In this document: one piece after another, positions 34,001-42,505 of the stretch
How the letters are laid out: each line of letters opens with the position of its first letter
Numbering within the stretch: position 1 is the first letter of the stretch
NCBI GenBank assembly: GCA_002344525.1
Contig: DDTJ01000012.1
Span: 1 to 64,000, forward strand
Direction of reading: 5' to 3'
Length of the DNA: 64,000 nt
From: Akkermansiaceae bacterium UBA2367
GTDB lineage: Bacteria; Verrucomicrobiota; Verrucomicrobiia; Verrucomicrobiales; DEV007
Position numbers and translations under genes: made by a program
Notes under the pieces: model-generated
The model's database searches: none
Seen by the model: the letters and a program-made list of their open reading frames with translations, nothing else
What the model was told of the DNA's origin: nothing

Positions 34001-37000
34001 ATGCGCCGCCGCCTTGCCCTCCTCGCCTTGGCCTCGCTTTCCTTTCCCGCCGCCCGCGCCGCGGAGAAGACCGACGCCCTGCCCGAAACGGTCAGCTATT
34101 ACAAGCACATCCGCCCCGTCTTCCAAGCCAAATGCCAAGGCTGCCACCAGCCCGCGAAGGCAAAATCCGACTACATCATGACCGAGGTCGCGGCCCTCGT
34201 CGCCGGAGGCGAGAGCGGGGCCGCCATCGTTCCGGGCAAGCCGGACGAGAGCCACCTCCTCGAACTCGTCGTCACCGCCGCTGGCGAAAAACGTCCCGAG
34301 ATGCCGCCGAAGGACGAGCCGCTCACCGGATACGAGGTCTCCCTCGTGAAAAAATGGATCGAGCAGGGCGCGAAGGACGACACCCCGGCGAACGCCAAGC
34401 AGGAATACACCATGGCGAACCCGCCGCGCTACTCCGCGCCGCCGGTGCCGACCTCGCTCGACTACTCGTCCGACGGACGCCTCCTCGCGGTCTCGGGCTT
34501 CCACGAGGTGCTCGTCCACAAGGCCGACGGCTCGGGCCTCGTGAAACGCCTCGTCGGCCTCTCCGAGCGCATCCAGTCGGTGAAGTTCTCCCCCGACGGC
34601 AAGCAGCTCGCCGTGGCCGGGGGCCTCCCCGGACGCATGGGCGAAATCCAGGTCTGGGATCTCGCCAAGGACGAGCTGATCCTCTCGAAGATCGTCGGCT
34701 TCGACACCGCCTACGGCGCGAGCTGGTCGCCCGACGGCAAGCTCGTCGCCTTCGGCCTGCCCGACAACACCGTCCGCACGATCCAAGCGACCGACGGCCG
34801 GCAGGTCCTCTTCATGGGCAGCCACAACGACTGGGTCCTCGACACCGACTGGTCGGCCAACGGCGAGCACCTCGTCTCCGTCGGGCGCGACATGACCGCG
34901 AAGCTCACCGAGACCGCGACCGAGCGCTTCATCGACAACCTCACCTCCATCACCCCCGGCGCCCTCGCCGGAGGGCTCAGCACCGTCCAGCGCCATCCCA
35001 CGCAGGACCACATCCTCGTCGGCGGGGCCGACGGCGTGCCGCAGATCTACCGGATGAAGCGCGAGACCAAGCGCGTGATCGGCGACAACGCCAACCTCAT
35101 CCGCCGATACCCGCCGATGAAAGGCCGCATCTGGGACGCCGCCTTCGCCCCCGACGGCAAGAGCTTCGCCGCCGTGGCCAGCCTCGACGGCAGCGGCCAG
35201 ATCCATCTCTTCAAATCCGAATACGACGCGACCATCTCGCCCGAGTTGAAAAAGCTCTTCGAGACCGTCCGCCGCGCCCCCGGACCCGGCGAGAACGACG
35301 AGCCCGCGCTGGAGGAGTTCTACACCAAAGGAGCCGAGCTGATCAAAGGCATCGACACGAAAGCCGCGATGTATTCCGTCGCCTTCTCGCCCGACGGCAA
35401 GACCATCGCCGCCGGGGGAGCCGACGGGCTCGTCCGTCTCCTCGACGCCAAGACCCTCGCCGAGCGGAAGACCTTCGCCCCCATCGCCATCGACGCCGCC
35501 CCGCCCGAGGCGAGGCCCGACCCCGCCCTGACCGACCGCAAAAAGGCGAAGCAGCACGAGACCGTCGGCAGCCTGCCCGAAGGCCGCACCGTGACCTCCC
35601 TCGCCATCGTGCCCGGCGACCTCGCCTTCTACTCCCCCGACCGCTATCTCCAAGTCCTCGCCACCGCCACCCTCGACGACGGCACCACCGCCGACGCCAC
35701 CGGATTCGTGAAATGGAGCGTCAGCGCCCCCGCCGCCACCGTCTCCGACCGCGGCGTGCTGCGCCCCCACCTCCCCGGCGAGGCCATCCTCACCGCCACC
35801 CTCGGCGAGGTCTCCGCGGCCGCCCCCGTCACCTACGCCGCCCCCGAGGCGAAAGCCCCCGTCGATTTCGTGCAGGACGTGAACCCCGTCATCACCCGCC
35901 TCGGCTGCAACATGGGCACCTGCCACGGGGCCAAGGACGGCAAGGGCGGATTCAAGCTCAGCCTGCGCGGCTACGATCCCCTCTTCGACGTGCGCGGCTT
36001 CTCCGACGACCACAGCGCCCGCCGCCTCAACACCGCCTCGCCCGACAATTCCCTCATGCTCCTGAAAGCCACCGGAGCCGTCCCGCACGAGGCCGGGATG
36101 CTCACCGACCACGGCTCGCGCTACTACCACATCATCCGCGAGTGGATCGCCACCGGGGCGCGGCTCGACACCAGCGTCCCCCGCGTCGCCTCCATCGAGC
36201 TTTTTCCGAAAAACCCCGTCATCCAGAATCCCGGCGGTCGCCAGCAGTTCCGCGTCGTCGCCCGCTACACCGATGGGAAGACCCGCGACGTCACCCTCGA
36301 GTCCTTCGTCGAGTCCGGCGACGCCGAGGTCGCCGAGCACGACGAGTTCGGCCTGCTCCACACCGTGCGCCGGGGCGAGGCCCCCATCCTCGCCCGCTAC
36401 GAGGGCGCCTACGCCGCCACCACCCTCACCGTCATGGGCGACCGCGACGGCTTCACTTGGCAGGCCCCCGAGACCTGGGGCGAGATCGACCAGCTCGTCG
36501 CCGCGAAGTGGGAGCGCATGAAGCTCCGGCCCAGCGAACTCTGCACCGACGAGGAATTCGTCCGCCGCCTCCACCTCGACCTGACAGGGTTGCCTCCCGC
36601 ACCCGACAGGGTCAGGTCCTTCCTCGCCGACACGCGCCCCACCCGCGAGAAGCGCAACGCCCTCGTCGACGAGCTCCTCAAGACCCCCGAATACACCGAC
36701 CACTGGACCAACAAATGGAGCGACATGCTTCAGGTCAACTCCAAGTTCCTCGGCGACGAAGGCTCCAAGCTCTACCGCGACTGGATCCGCAAGGAGATCG
36801 AGGCCAACACCCCCTACGACCAGTTCGCGTGGAAGATCCTCACCGCCACCGGATCGAACAAGGACAACCCCGCCGCCAGCTACTACAAGATCCTGCGCGA
36901 CCCCACCGAGATCGTGGAGAACACCACCCACCTCTTCCTCGCCACCCGCTTCAACTGCAACAAGTGCCACGACCACCCCTTCGAGCGCTGGACGCAGGAC

Positions 37001-39142
37001 CAGTACTACGAGACCGCCGCCTACTTCGCCCAGATCGACCTCGCCCGCGACGCCAAGAACGCCCCGACCCAGAACATCGGCGGCTCCGCCGTCGAGGGGG
37101 CCAAGCCCCTCTTCGAGATCGTCGGCGACAAGCCCGGAGGCGAGATCAAGCACGACCGCACCGGAGCCGTCCAGCCCCCCGCCTTCCCCTACGAGTCCCA
37201 GTTCGCCAAAGTCTCCTTCCAGCAGCCCGAGCAGCCCACCCGCCGCGAGCAGTTCGCCGCGTGGGCCGTCTCGCCCGACAATCCCTACTTCGCCGCCAGC
37301 TACGCCAACCGCCTCTGGGGCTACCTCCTCGGCACCGGCATCATCGAGCCGCTCGACGACATCCGCGCCGGCAATCCCCCCAGCAATCCCCAGCTCCTCG
37401 ACCACCTCGCCGCCCGGTTCGTGAAGTCCGGCTTCGACATCCGCGCCCTCGTCGCCGAGATCTGCAAGTCCCGCACCTACCAGCTCTCCATCGCGACGAA
37501 CGAGTGGAACGCCGACGACGGGATCAACTTCTCCCACGCCAAGGCCCGCCGCCTCCCCGCCGAGGTCCTCTACGACGCCGTCCACTTCGCCACCGGGGCC
37601 GTGCCCGACATCCCCGGAGCCGGACGCGGCGTGCGCGCCAGCCAGCTCCCCGACGCCAAGCTCGACCTCAAGAGCGGCTTCCTCGCCAACCTCGGCCGCC
37701 CCGTCCGCGAAAGCTCCTGCGAATGCGAGCGCTCCGCCGACCTCCAGATGAGCGCCGTCATGGCCTTCCTCTCCGGCCCCGCCATCGCCGACGCCATCGG
37801 CGCGAAGGACAGCGGCCTCGCCAAACTCGTCGCCTCCCAGCCCGAAGACCGCCGCCTCGTCGACGAGATCTACTACCGCATCCTCTCCCGCGCCCCCGGC
37901 GACGCCGAGACCGAGGCCGCCCTCGCCGTGATGCAGGAGATCGAGTCCGATCACCACACCCTCCTCGCCAAGCTCGCCAAGGCCGAGGCCGACTGGGTGC
38001 CCGAGAAGAGTCGGCGCGAGATCACCCGCTACCAAGCCATCGACAAGGCCCGGACCGAACTCGCCGCCTACCAGCCCGAGGCCGCCAAGAAGAAAGCCGA
38101 GGCCGAAGCCGCGCAGAAAGCCCGCATCGAGGCCGCGACCAAGGCCCTCGCCGACCACGACGCCACCGTGCCCGCGAAGACCGCCGAGTGGGAGAAAAGC
38201 CTCACCCTCGCCTCCTTCTGGACGAAGTGGACCCCGCTGACGCCCTCCGCCGCCACCGCCAACGAACCCAGCGGCATGAAACTCGCCATCGAGCCAGACG
38301 GCAGCCTCCTCGCCAACGGCCCGTCGAAGCCCGTCATCTACACCCTGACCATACCCGTGAAGAGCGCCGCCCGGATCAGCGGCCTCATGCTCGAAGCCCT
38401 GCCCGACGAGCGCCTCCCCGGCTACGGCCCCGGCCTCAACCCGAACGGCAACTTCGTCGTCACCGAATTCGCCGCCAGCTACGTACCCACCGGCGGCGAT
38501 CCCAAGAAGCCCGCCGCCCACAAGTTCAAGGACGCCAAGACCGACCACATCCAGCAGGGCTTCGACGTGAAGGCCTCCATCAACGGCCAAGTCGGGCGCG
38601 ACGACAAAGGCTGGGCCGTCGCCGGCAACGAGCGCCAGCCCAACTGGGCACGCTACCAGTTCGAGCAGCCCCTCGCCATCGACGACAAAGGCGGCGTCCT
38701 CACCCTGACGATCCAATGCCAGTATTCCAACGGCGAATACCCCCTCGGCAAGTTCCGCGTCTGGACCACCGACGCCGCCGCCCCCCTCGACGCCGGGCTG
38801 CCCGCCGCTGTCGCCGCCATCCTGCAAACCGAGCCAGCCCAGCGCCAGCCCGAGCAGCAGAGCGCCCTCGCCGCCTTCTTCCAGAGCCGCGACAAGGACC
38901 GCCACGTCCTCGCTTTCAGGCTCTTCAACGAGAGGAAGCCGCTCGCCCCCGACGCCCAGCTTCTCGCCCTCGAAGCCGCCCTGAAGACCGCCGAACAACC
39001 CATTAAAGAGGACCCCAAGCTCCTCGAACTGCGCGACAACATGGCCCACTCCACCCAGCAAGCCGCCGACCGCCGCCTCACCGCCGCGCAGGATCTCGCT
39101 TGGGCGCTGGTGAACAGTCCCTCGTTTTTGTTCAATCGGTGA
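34001..39142 (+). CDS. Giant secreted cytochrome c/WD40/DUF1549/DUF1553 (PSD1) protein
   Basis: A 1713-residue secreted protein. Domain order: signal peptide; PSCyt1 cytochrome domain with CQGCH (residue ~45); a WD40-type propeller, about 140-500, with repeated SPDGK blades; a BIG2-like domain (~530-610); a second cysteine block CNMGTCHG (~636); another BIG2-like domain (~730-810); PSCyt2/DUF1549 (~830-1060) with the haem motif CNKCHDHPFERW near 985; DUF1553/PSD1 from about 1080. Near residue 1300 DUF1553 is interrupted by a lysine-alanine-rich coiled coil and a beta-rich module, then finishes as LLELRDNMAHSTQ and LAWALVNSPSFLFNR. In PVC bacteria this family is paired with a DUF1501 gene, present here at 40439. 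Function unknown; multi-haem periplasmic redox is likely. Confidence 0.9.
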   Translation: MRRRLALLALASLSFPAARAAEKTDALPETVSYYKHIRPVFQAKCQGCHQPAKAKSDYIMTEVAALVAGGESGAAIVPGKPDESHLLELVVTAAGEKRPEMPPKDEPLTGYEVSLVKKWIEQGAKDDTPANAKQEYTMANPPRYSAPPVPTSLDYSSDGRLLAVSGFHEVLVHKADGSGLVKRLVGLSERIQSVKFSPDGKQLAVAGGLPGRMGEIQVWDLAKDELILSKIVGFDTAYGASWSPDGKLVAFGLPDNTVRTIQATDGRQVLFMGSHNDWVLDTDWSANGEHLVSVGRDMTAKLTETATERFIDNLTSITPGALAGGLSTVQRHPTQDHILVGGADGVPQIYRMKRETKRVIGDNANLIRRYPPMKGRIWDAAFAPDGKSFAAVASLDGSGQIHLFKSEYDATISPELKKLFETVRRAPGPGENDEPALEEFYTKGAELIKGIDTKAAMYSVAFSPDGKTIAAGGADGLVRLLDAKTLAERKTFAPIAIDAAPPEARPDPALTDRKKAKQHETVGSLPEGRTVTSLAIVPGDLAFYSPDRYLQVLATATLDDGTTADATGFVKWSVSAPAATVSDRGVLRPHLPGEAILTATLGEVSAAAPVTYAAPEAKAPVDFVQDVNPVITRLGCNMGTCHGAKDGKGGFKLSLRGYDPLFDVRGFSDDHSARRLNTASPDNSLMLLKATGAVPHEAGMLTDHGSRYYHIIREWIATGARLDTSVPRVASIELFPKNPVIQNPGGRQQFRVVARYTDGKTRDVTLESFVESGDAEVAEHDEFGLLHTVRRGEAPILARYEGAYAATTLTVMGDRDGFTWQAPETWGEIDQLVAAKWERMKLRPSELCTDEEFVRRLHLDLTGLPPAPDRVRSFLADTRPTREKRNALVDELLKTPEYTDHWTNKWSDMLQVNSKFLGDEGSKLYRDWIRKEIEANTPYDQFAWKILTATGSNKDNPAASYYKILRDPTEIVENTTHLFLATRFNCNKCHDHPFERWTQDQYYETAAYFAQIDLARDAKNAPTQNIGGSAVEGAKPLFEIVGDKPGGEIKHDRTGAVQPPAFPYESQFAKVSFQQPEQPTRREQFAAWAVSPDNPYFAASYANRLWGYLLGTGIIEPLDDIRAGNPPSNPQLLDHLAARFVKSGFDIRALVAEICKSRTYQLSIATNEWNADDGINFSHAKARRLPAEVLYDAVHFATGAVPDIPGAGRGVRASQLPDAKLDLKSGFLANLGRPVRESSCECERSADLQMSAVMAFLSGPAIADAIGAKDSGLAKLVASQPEDRRLVDEIYYRILSRAPGDAETEAALAVMQEIESDHHTLLAKLAKAEADWVPEKSRREITRYQAIDKARTELAAYQPEAAKKKAEAEAAQKARIEAATKALADHDATVPAKTAEWEKSLTLASFWTKWTPLTPSAATANEPSGMKLAIEPDGSLLANGPSKPVIYTLTIPVKSAARISGLMLEALPDERLPGYGPGLNPNGNFVVTEFAASYVPTGGDPKKPAAHKFKDAKTDHIQQGFDVKASINGQVGRDDKGWAVAGNERQPNWARYQFEQPLAIDDKGGVLTLTIQCQYSNGEYPLGKFRVWTTDAAAPLDAGLPAAVAAILQTEPAQRQPEQQSALAAFFQSRDKDRHVLAFRLFNERKPLAPDAQLLALEAALKTAEQPIKEDPKLLELRDNMAHSTQQAADRRLTAAQDLAWALVNSPSFLFNR

Positions 39143-39235
39143 GGCGGGATTGAGGCATTGATGCGTTAAAGAATTGAGACTCGAACTTCTGATGAGGTGA
39201 ATCCACCATCCGACAACCAATCAACAAGCCCGCCC

Positions 39236-39673
39236 ATGTCAGAGGTCTTTCATGCCGACAACAAAAAAATCAAAAAGACCATTCTGGGAACAGGCCTATT
39301 CATCATGGTCGCCTTCTTTGTATGCGGTATAATCGGGAAACACACATGGCATGGCACCATTTTTAACTCCTTGATCTTTTCCGCCATCTTTTTGATGACA
39401 TTCCTGACATATGCCCACTGTGCCATACTTGGCAGATCCTACCTTGTTTCCACTGAAGGCATCACCTTGCTTAAGAACAACAGCTCGCACAAACACATTC
39501 CTTGGAATCAACTCAAAGGCCTCTCAAAAGGATATCTGGTGGCACCCTCAAAAGAAAACGTAAAAATATCTTTCAACCTTCCTCCAAAGCTTCAAATGAA
39601 CGCAAGGGAAGCCATCGAACGACTGCATCAATCCAAGGCCGAAGCGGATGCAGCCCCCTCCAGACGCTCATGA
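39236..39673 (+). CDS. Small two-helix membrane protein (AT-rich cassette)
   Basis: A 145-residue protein with two hydrophobic segments (ILGTGLFIMVAFFVCGIIG; IFNSLIFSAIFLMTFLTYAH) and a C-terminal soluble part that resembles a PH-like/bPH2 layout (SYLVSTEGITLLKNNSSHKH, then IPWNQLKGLSKGYL). Codon use is clearly richer in A/T and lysine than in neighbouring genes. A GTG at 39197 would add 13 residues; I prefer the ATG at 39236. The stop overlaps the next start (ATGA). Confidence 0.7.
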   Translation: MSEVFHADNKKIKKTILGTGLFIMVAFFVCGIIGKHTWHGTIFNSLIFSAIFLMTFLTYAHCAILGRSYLVSTEGITLLKNNSSHKHIPWNQLKGLSKGYLVAPSKENVKISFNLPPKLQMNAREAIERLHQSKAEADAAPSRRS

Positions 39674-39933
39674 CACCTATTGATCCAGCAGACCAGAAGA
39701 CGATGCGATTGCCTTGCGGCGACGCTCTCATTTCCGCCCGAGCAGCCAGATCGTCTTTCGCGCTCGCCCTCATCGCGTTTGCCGGCGGCATCGCCTGCAT
39801 CATGGTCGGGCACTGGCCACCCGCTCTCATCCTCGTGTTCGCCGGAGTGGCCGGAACCATGACGAGCCTCCAAGCATGGCAGATGCGAGGCCCCATGAGC
39901 CAGCGGAATCCAGACGACGACCACGCAGCCTGA
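39670..39933 (+). CDS. Small two-helix membrane protein (AT-rich cassette)
   Basis: An 87-residue protein with two adjacent hydrophobic segments (SSFALALIAFAGGIACIMVG and PALILVFAGVAGTMTSLQAW). No family recognised. It starts inside the stop codon of the previous gene, and the next gene starts nine bases after its stop, so the three form one operon. Confidence 0.65.
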   Translation: MTPIDPADQKTMRLPCGDALISARAARSSFALALIAFAGGIACIMVGHWPPALILVFAGVAGTMTSLQAWQMRGPMSQRNPDDDHAA

Positions 39934-39942
39934 AAAGACTCC

Positions 39943-40386
39943 ATGACCCTTTCCGGAACCGCTCATTACGTTCAAAACACCACCAAAGTGTCGGGTGGCG
40001 TCCGCAGCCGTCCGACTTCGACCTCCTACATCACCCTGTTTCGCGTAGAGGGCCGCCAATGCATGATCACGACGTCCAAACCGATTCCGATCGCAGATGG
40101 GGATGCGGTCGTCGTATCGGGGCGAGCAGGCCGCTCGGGACTTACCGCATACGCCATCCACAACACGGCCAATGGGATCACCTCCCACACCGGCATCGCG
40201 AGCAAGGTTCTCCTTGGCTTGATCCTGCCGGCATTCGGCCTGATTTTCTGCGGCATCGCATCCATGATCCTCGGGAGCTATTCATGGTATCTGTACTTGG
40301 CCTTTGTCGCCTATTCGATCTATTTGTTCTACCAAGCCTGCATGGCGGCCTCGGCAAGAGGACAGGTTGCCGCACACTCGCCATAA
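39943..40386 (+). CDS. Membrane protein with OB-like N-terminal domain (AT-rich cassette)
   Basis: A 147-residue protein. Residues 1-75 are beta-rich and begin MTLSGTAHYVQNTTKVSGGV, with GRQCMITTSKPIPIADGDAV and VVVSGRAGRSGL, reminiscent of the OB-fold-like domain of NfeD-type or quality-control membrane proteins. Two or three helices follow (VLLGLILPAFGLIFCGIASM; YLYLAFVAYSIYLFYQAC). No family named. Last gene of the three-gene cassette between the PSD1 protein and its DUF1501 partner. Confidence 0.65.
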   Translation: MTLSGTAHYVQNTTKVSGGVRSRPTSTSYITLFRVEGRQCMITTSKPIPIADGDAVVVSGRAGRSGLTAYAIHNTANGITSHTGIASKVLLGLILPAFGLIFCGIASMILGSYSWYLYLAFVAYSIYLFYQACMAASARGQVAAHSP

Positions 40387-40438
40387 TTTCCCCGCCCAAT
40401 CGCATCCACCCAGCTAAACAGCCAACCCGCCCACCACC

Positions 40439-41908
40439 ATGATCAGACTGCCCGGAGAAATCGCCAAGGACCTCTGCGACCCCCACCTCAAGCCCGGACG
40501 CCGCGACTTCCTGCGGATCGGCGGAGCGGGGATGCTGGGGATGACCCTCAACAACATCCTCGCCGTGCAGAAGGCCAGCGCCGCCTCCGGCCTCGCGGGA
40601 CGGCCCGGCTGGGGCAAGGCCAAGTCCGTCATCATGATCTACCTGCAAGGCGGGCCCAGCCACATCGACCTCTTCGACCCCAAGCCCGACGCGCCCACCA
40701 ACGTGAAGTCCATCTTCAACCCCATCAACACCGCCGTCGATGGCCTGCAATACACCGAGCTGCTCCCCAGCCTCGCCAAGGTGGCGAACAAGTTCACCAC
40801 CGTGCGCTCGATGAGCTACACCCCCAACGGGCTCTTCAACCACACCGCCGCGATCTACCAGATCATGACCGGCTACACCACCGACAAGGTCAGCCCCTCC
40901 GGCCAGCTCGAGCCGCCCACGCCCAAGGACTTCCCCAACTTCGGGTCCAACATCGTCCGCATGAAGCCCAGCGACGAGCCCATGCTGCCCTTCGTCGTCA
41001 TGCCCCGCCCCCTGCAGGAGTCCAACGTCATCAACAAGGGCGGCACCGCCGGCTTCCTCGGTAAGGCCTACGATCCCTACTACCTCTTCCCCGACGGGGA
41101 CGACATGGACATGAACAAGATGACGAAGGTCCGCGTCGACGACCTCCAGCTCCGCCCCGACGTCTTCTCCCTGCGCCTCCAGCGCCGCGCCAAGCTGCGC
41201 GACGCCCTGACCTCGCAGATGCCCGTCATCGAGAAGGCCGTCGAGAGCTACAACCTCGACGAATACTACGACAAGGCCCTCAACCTCATCGTCTCCGGCC
41301 GCGCCCGCGACGCCTTCAACCTCGAAGCCGAGGACGACAAGCTGCGCGAGCGCTACGGCCGCAACACCTTCGGGCAGAGCTGCCTCCTCGCCCGCCGCCT
41401 CGTCGAGGCCGGCACCAAGGTCGTCGAGGTCATCTGGCCCAAGGTCGCCAACAGCGACAACCACAGCTGGGACCACCACACCGGCCTGCCCAAGCGGATG
41501 AAGGACCAGTCCGCCCCGATGCTCGACAAGGGCCTCTCCGCCCTCTTCGACGACCTCGACCAGCGCGGGCTCCTCAGCGAGACCCTCGTCGTCGCCATCG
41601 GCGAATTCGGCCGCAGCCCCGAGATGGGCGTCTCCACCAGCGGCAACAGCAACAGCGCCGACGGACGCGACCACTGGCCCTACTGCTACACCTCCATCAT
41701 CGGCGGCGCCGGGATCAAGCGAGGCCACGTCCACGGCAAGTCCGACAAGACCGGGTCCGCCCCCGCCGAAGACCCCGTCCACCCCACCGAGATCCTCGCC
41801 ACCATCTACCACACCATGGGCATCGACCCGCAGTCCATCGTCTACAACCACCTCAACCAGCCAAGGGAGCTGGTGAAGGCGGATTCGGTGGAGAAGCTGT
41901 TCGGGTGA
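40439..41908 (+). CDS. DUF1501-domain protein
   Basis: A 489-residue protein of the DUF1501 (sulfatase-like fold) family, the usual partner of DUF1549/DUF1553 proteins. The N-terminus has a Tat-type signal (GRRDFLRIGGAGMLGMTLNN). Family blocks: VIMIYLQGGPSHIDLFDPKP, LPSLAKVANKFTTVRSMSY, RLVEAGTKVVEVIWPKVANS, DNHSWDHHTGLPKRM, TLVVAIGEFGRSPEMG and RDHWPYCYTSIIGGAGIKRG. Most often it directly follows the PSD1 gene; here 1.3 kb holding three unrelated AT-rich genes lies between them. Function unknown; periplasmic. Confidence 0.92.
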   Translation: MIRLPGEIAKDLCDPHLKPGRRDFLRIGGAGMLGMTLNNILAVQKASAASGLAGRPGWGKAKSVIMIYLQGGPSHIDLFDPKPDAPTNVKSIFNPINTAVDGLQYTELLPSLAKVANKFTTVRSMSYTPNGLFNHTAAIYQIMTGYTTDKVSPSGQLEPPTPKDFPNFGSNIVRMKPSDEPMLPFVVMPRPLQESNVINKGGTAGFLGKAYDPYYLFPDGDDMDMNKMTKVRVDDLQLRPDVFSLRLQRRAKLRDALTSQMPVIEKAVESYNLDEYYDKALNLIVSGRARDAFNLEAEDDKLRERYGRNTFGQSCLLARRLVEAGTKVVEVIWPKVANSDNHSWDHHTGLPKRMKDQSAPMLDKGLSALFDDLDQRGLLSETLVVAIGEFGRSPEMGVSTSGNSNSADGRDHWPYCYTSIIGGAGIKRGHVHGKSDKTGSAPAEDPVHPTEILATIYHTMGIDPQSIVYNHLNQPRELVKADSVEKLFG

Positions 41909-41949
41909 GGGCGGCCTGCTTTTGCCCGCGCTTCATGCCCGGTGCTTCG

Positions 41950-42023
41950 TAGCGAAATTCGTGAGAATTTCGGCGGGCGTCCCCTGAGCACCGACAGGGA
42001 GAAGTTCTCACGAACTTCTCTAC
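41950..42023. repeat. REP/BIME-like unit (two inverted hairpins)
   Basis: One complete unit of the family at 24507-24690: hairpin CGAAATTC-GTGA-GAATTTCG (41953-41972), a linker holding GGGCGTCCCC, then hairpin GAGAAGTTC-TCAC-GAACTTCTC (41999-42020) followed by TACCGACAG. It sits just after the DUF1501 gene. The two hairpins are inverted copies of one head sequence. Confidence 0.85.
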
Positions 42024-42131
42024 CGACAGCCTGTGAACCGCTTTGCCAGTGCTTCATGCGCACGCATTGGCACACGTCTTCCGCCGCAGCGTCCCGCTTG
42101 ACTCCCCATCCACCCGCTGCGAGATTCTCCC

Positions 42132-42359
42132 ATGACCCGGAAGCAACTGGAAAACGTAATCGAAGAGGGCGTTCCTTTCGAGTTGCATCTCGCCGACGGT
42201 CGCTCCTATGCTGTTCCGCATCAGGACTACATCTCCCTCCCGCCGAAAAACGCGACCGTGGCGGTGGTTTATGAAGACGACGGCACCGTCCACCTGCTCC
42301 CCCTGCTGACTATGACGGGATTGACCTACAATCCGAAGAAGCGGGCCGCCTCCCGCTGA
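42132..42359 (+). CDS. Small conserved protein, unknown function
   Basis: A 75-residue soluble protein (LENVIEEGVPFELHLADGRS then YAVPHQDYISLPP, ending VHLLPLLTMTGLTYNP). The block FELHLADGRSYAVPHQDYIS has the look of a widespread small PVC and proteobacterial family with a beta-barrel-like pattern, but I know no function. No signal peptide. Confidence 0.65.
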   Translation: MTRKQLENVIEEGVPFELHLADGRSYAVPHQDYISLPPKNATVAVVYEDDGTVHLLPLLTMTGLTYNPKKRAASR

Positions 42360-42375
42360 TCTGGCGGCAGAATGT

Positions 42376-42494
42376 GGCATGGGCATCCTGCCCATGCCTT
42401 CGATAGGGACGCCGGAAAGGGCGGGCTGCAATAGCGAACGGGCTCGTCAGGGTCTCCGCTCCCCAAACAAGATGCATGGGCAGGATGCCCATGC
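42376..42494. repeat. Pair of GCATGGGCA palindromes
   Basis: Two copies of a near-palindrome, GCATGGGCA-N3-TGCCCATGC, at 42377-42397 and 42474-42494, in opposite orientation and about 75 bases apart. The second ends 11 bases before the start codon of the LamG-like gene, so it overlaps that gene's ribosome-binding region. Confidence 0.7.
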
Positions 42495-42505
42495 TCCCCC
42501 TTCCC

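Noticed and set aside
33932..39220. A very long open frame on the minus strand (over 1700 codons)
   Set aside because: It is antisense to the cytochrome/DUF1553 gene, reads as Gly/Val/Glu/Ala-rich sequence with no domain, and is a usual by-product of GC-rich codon use.
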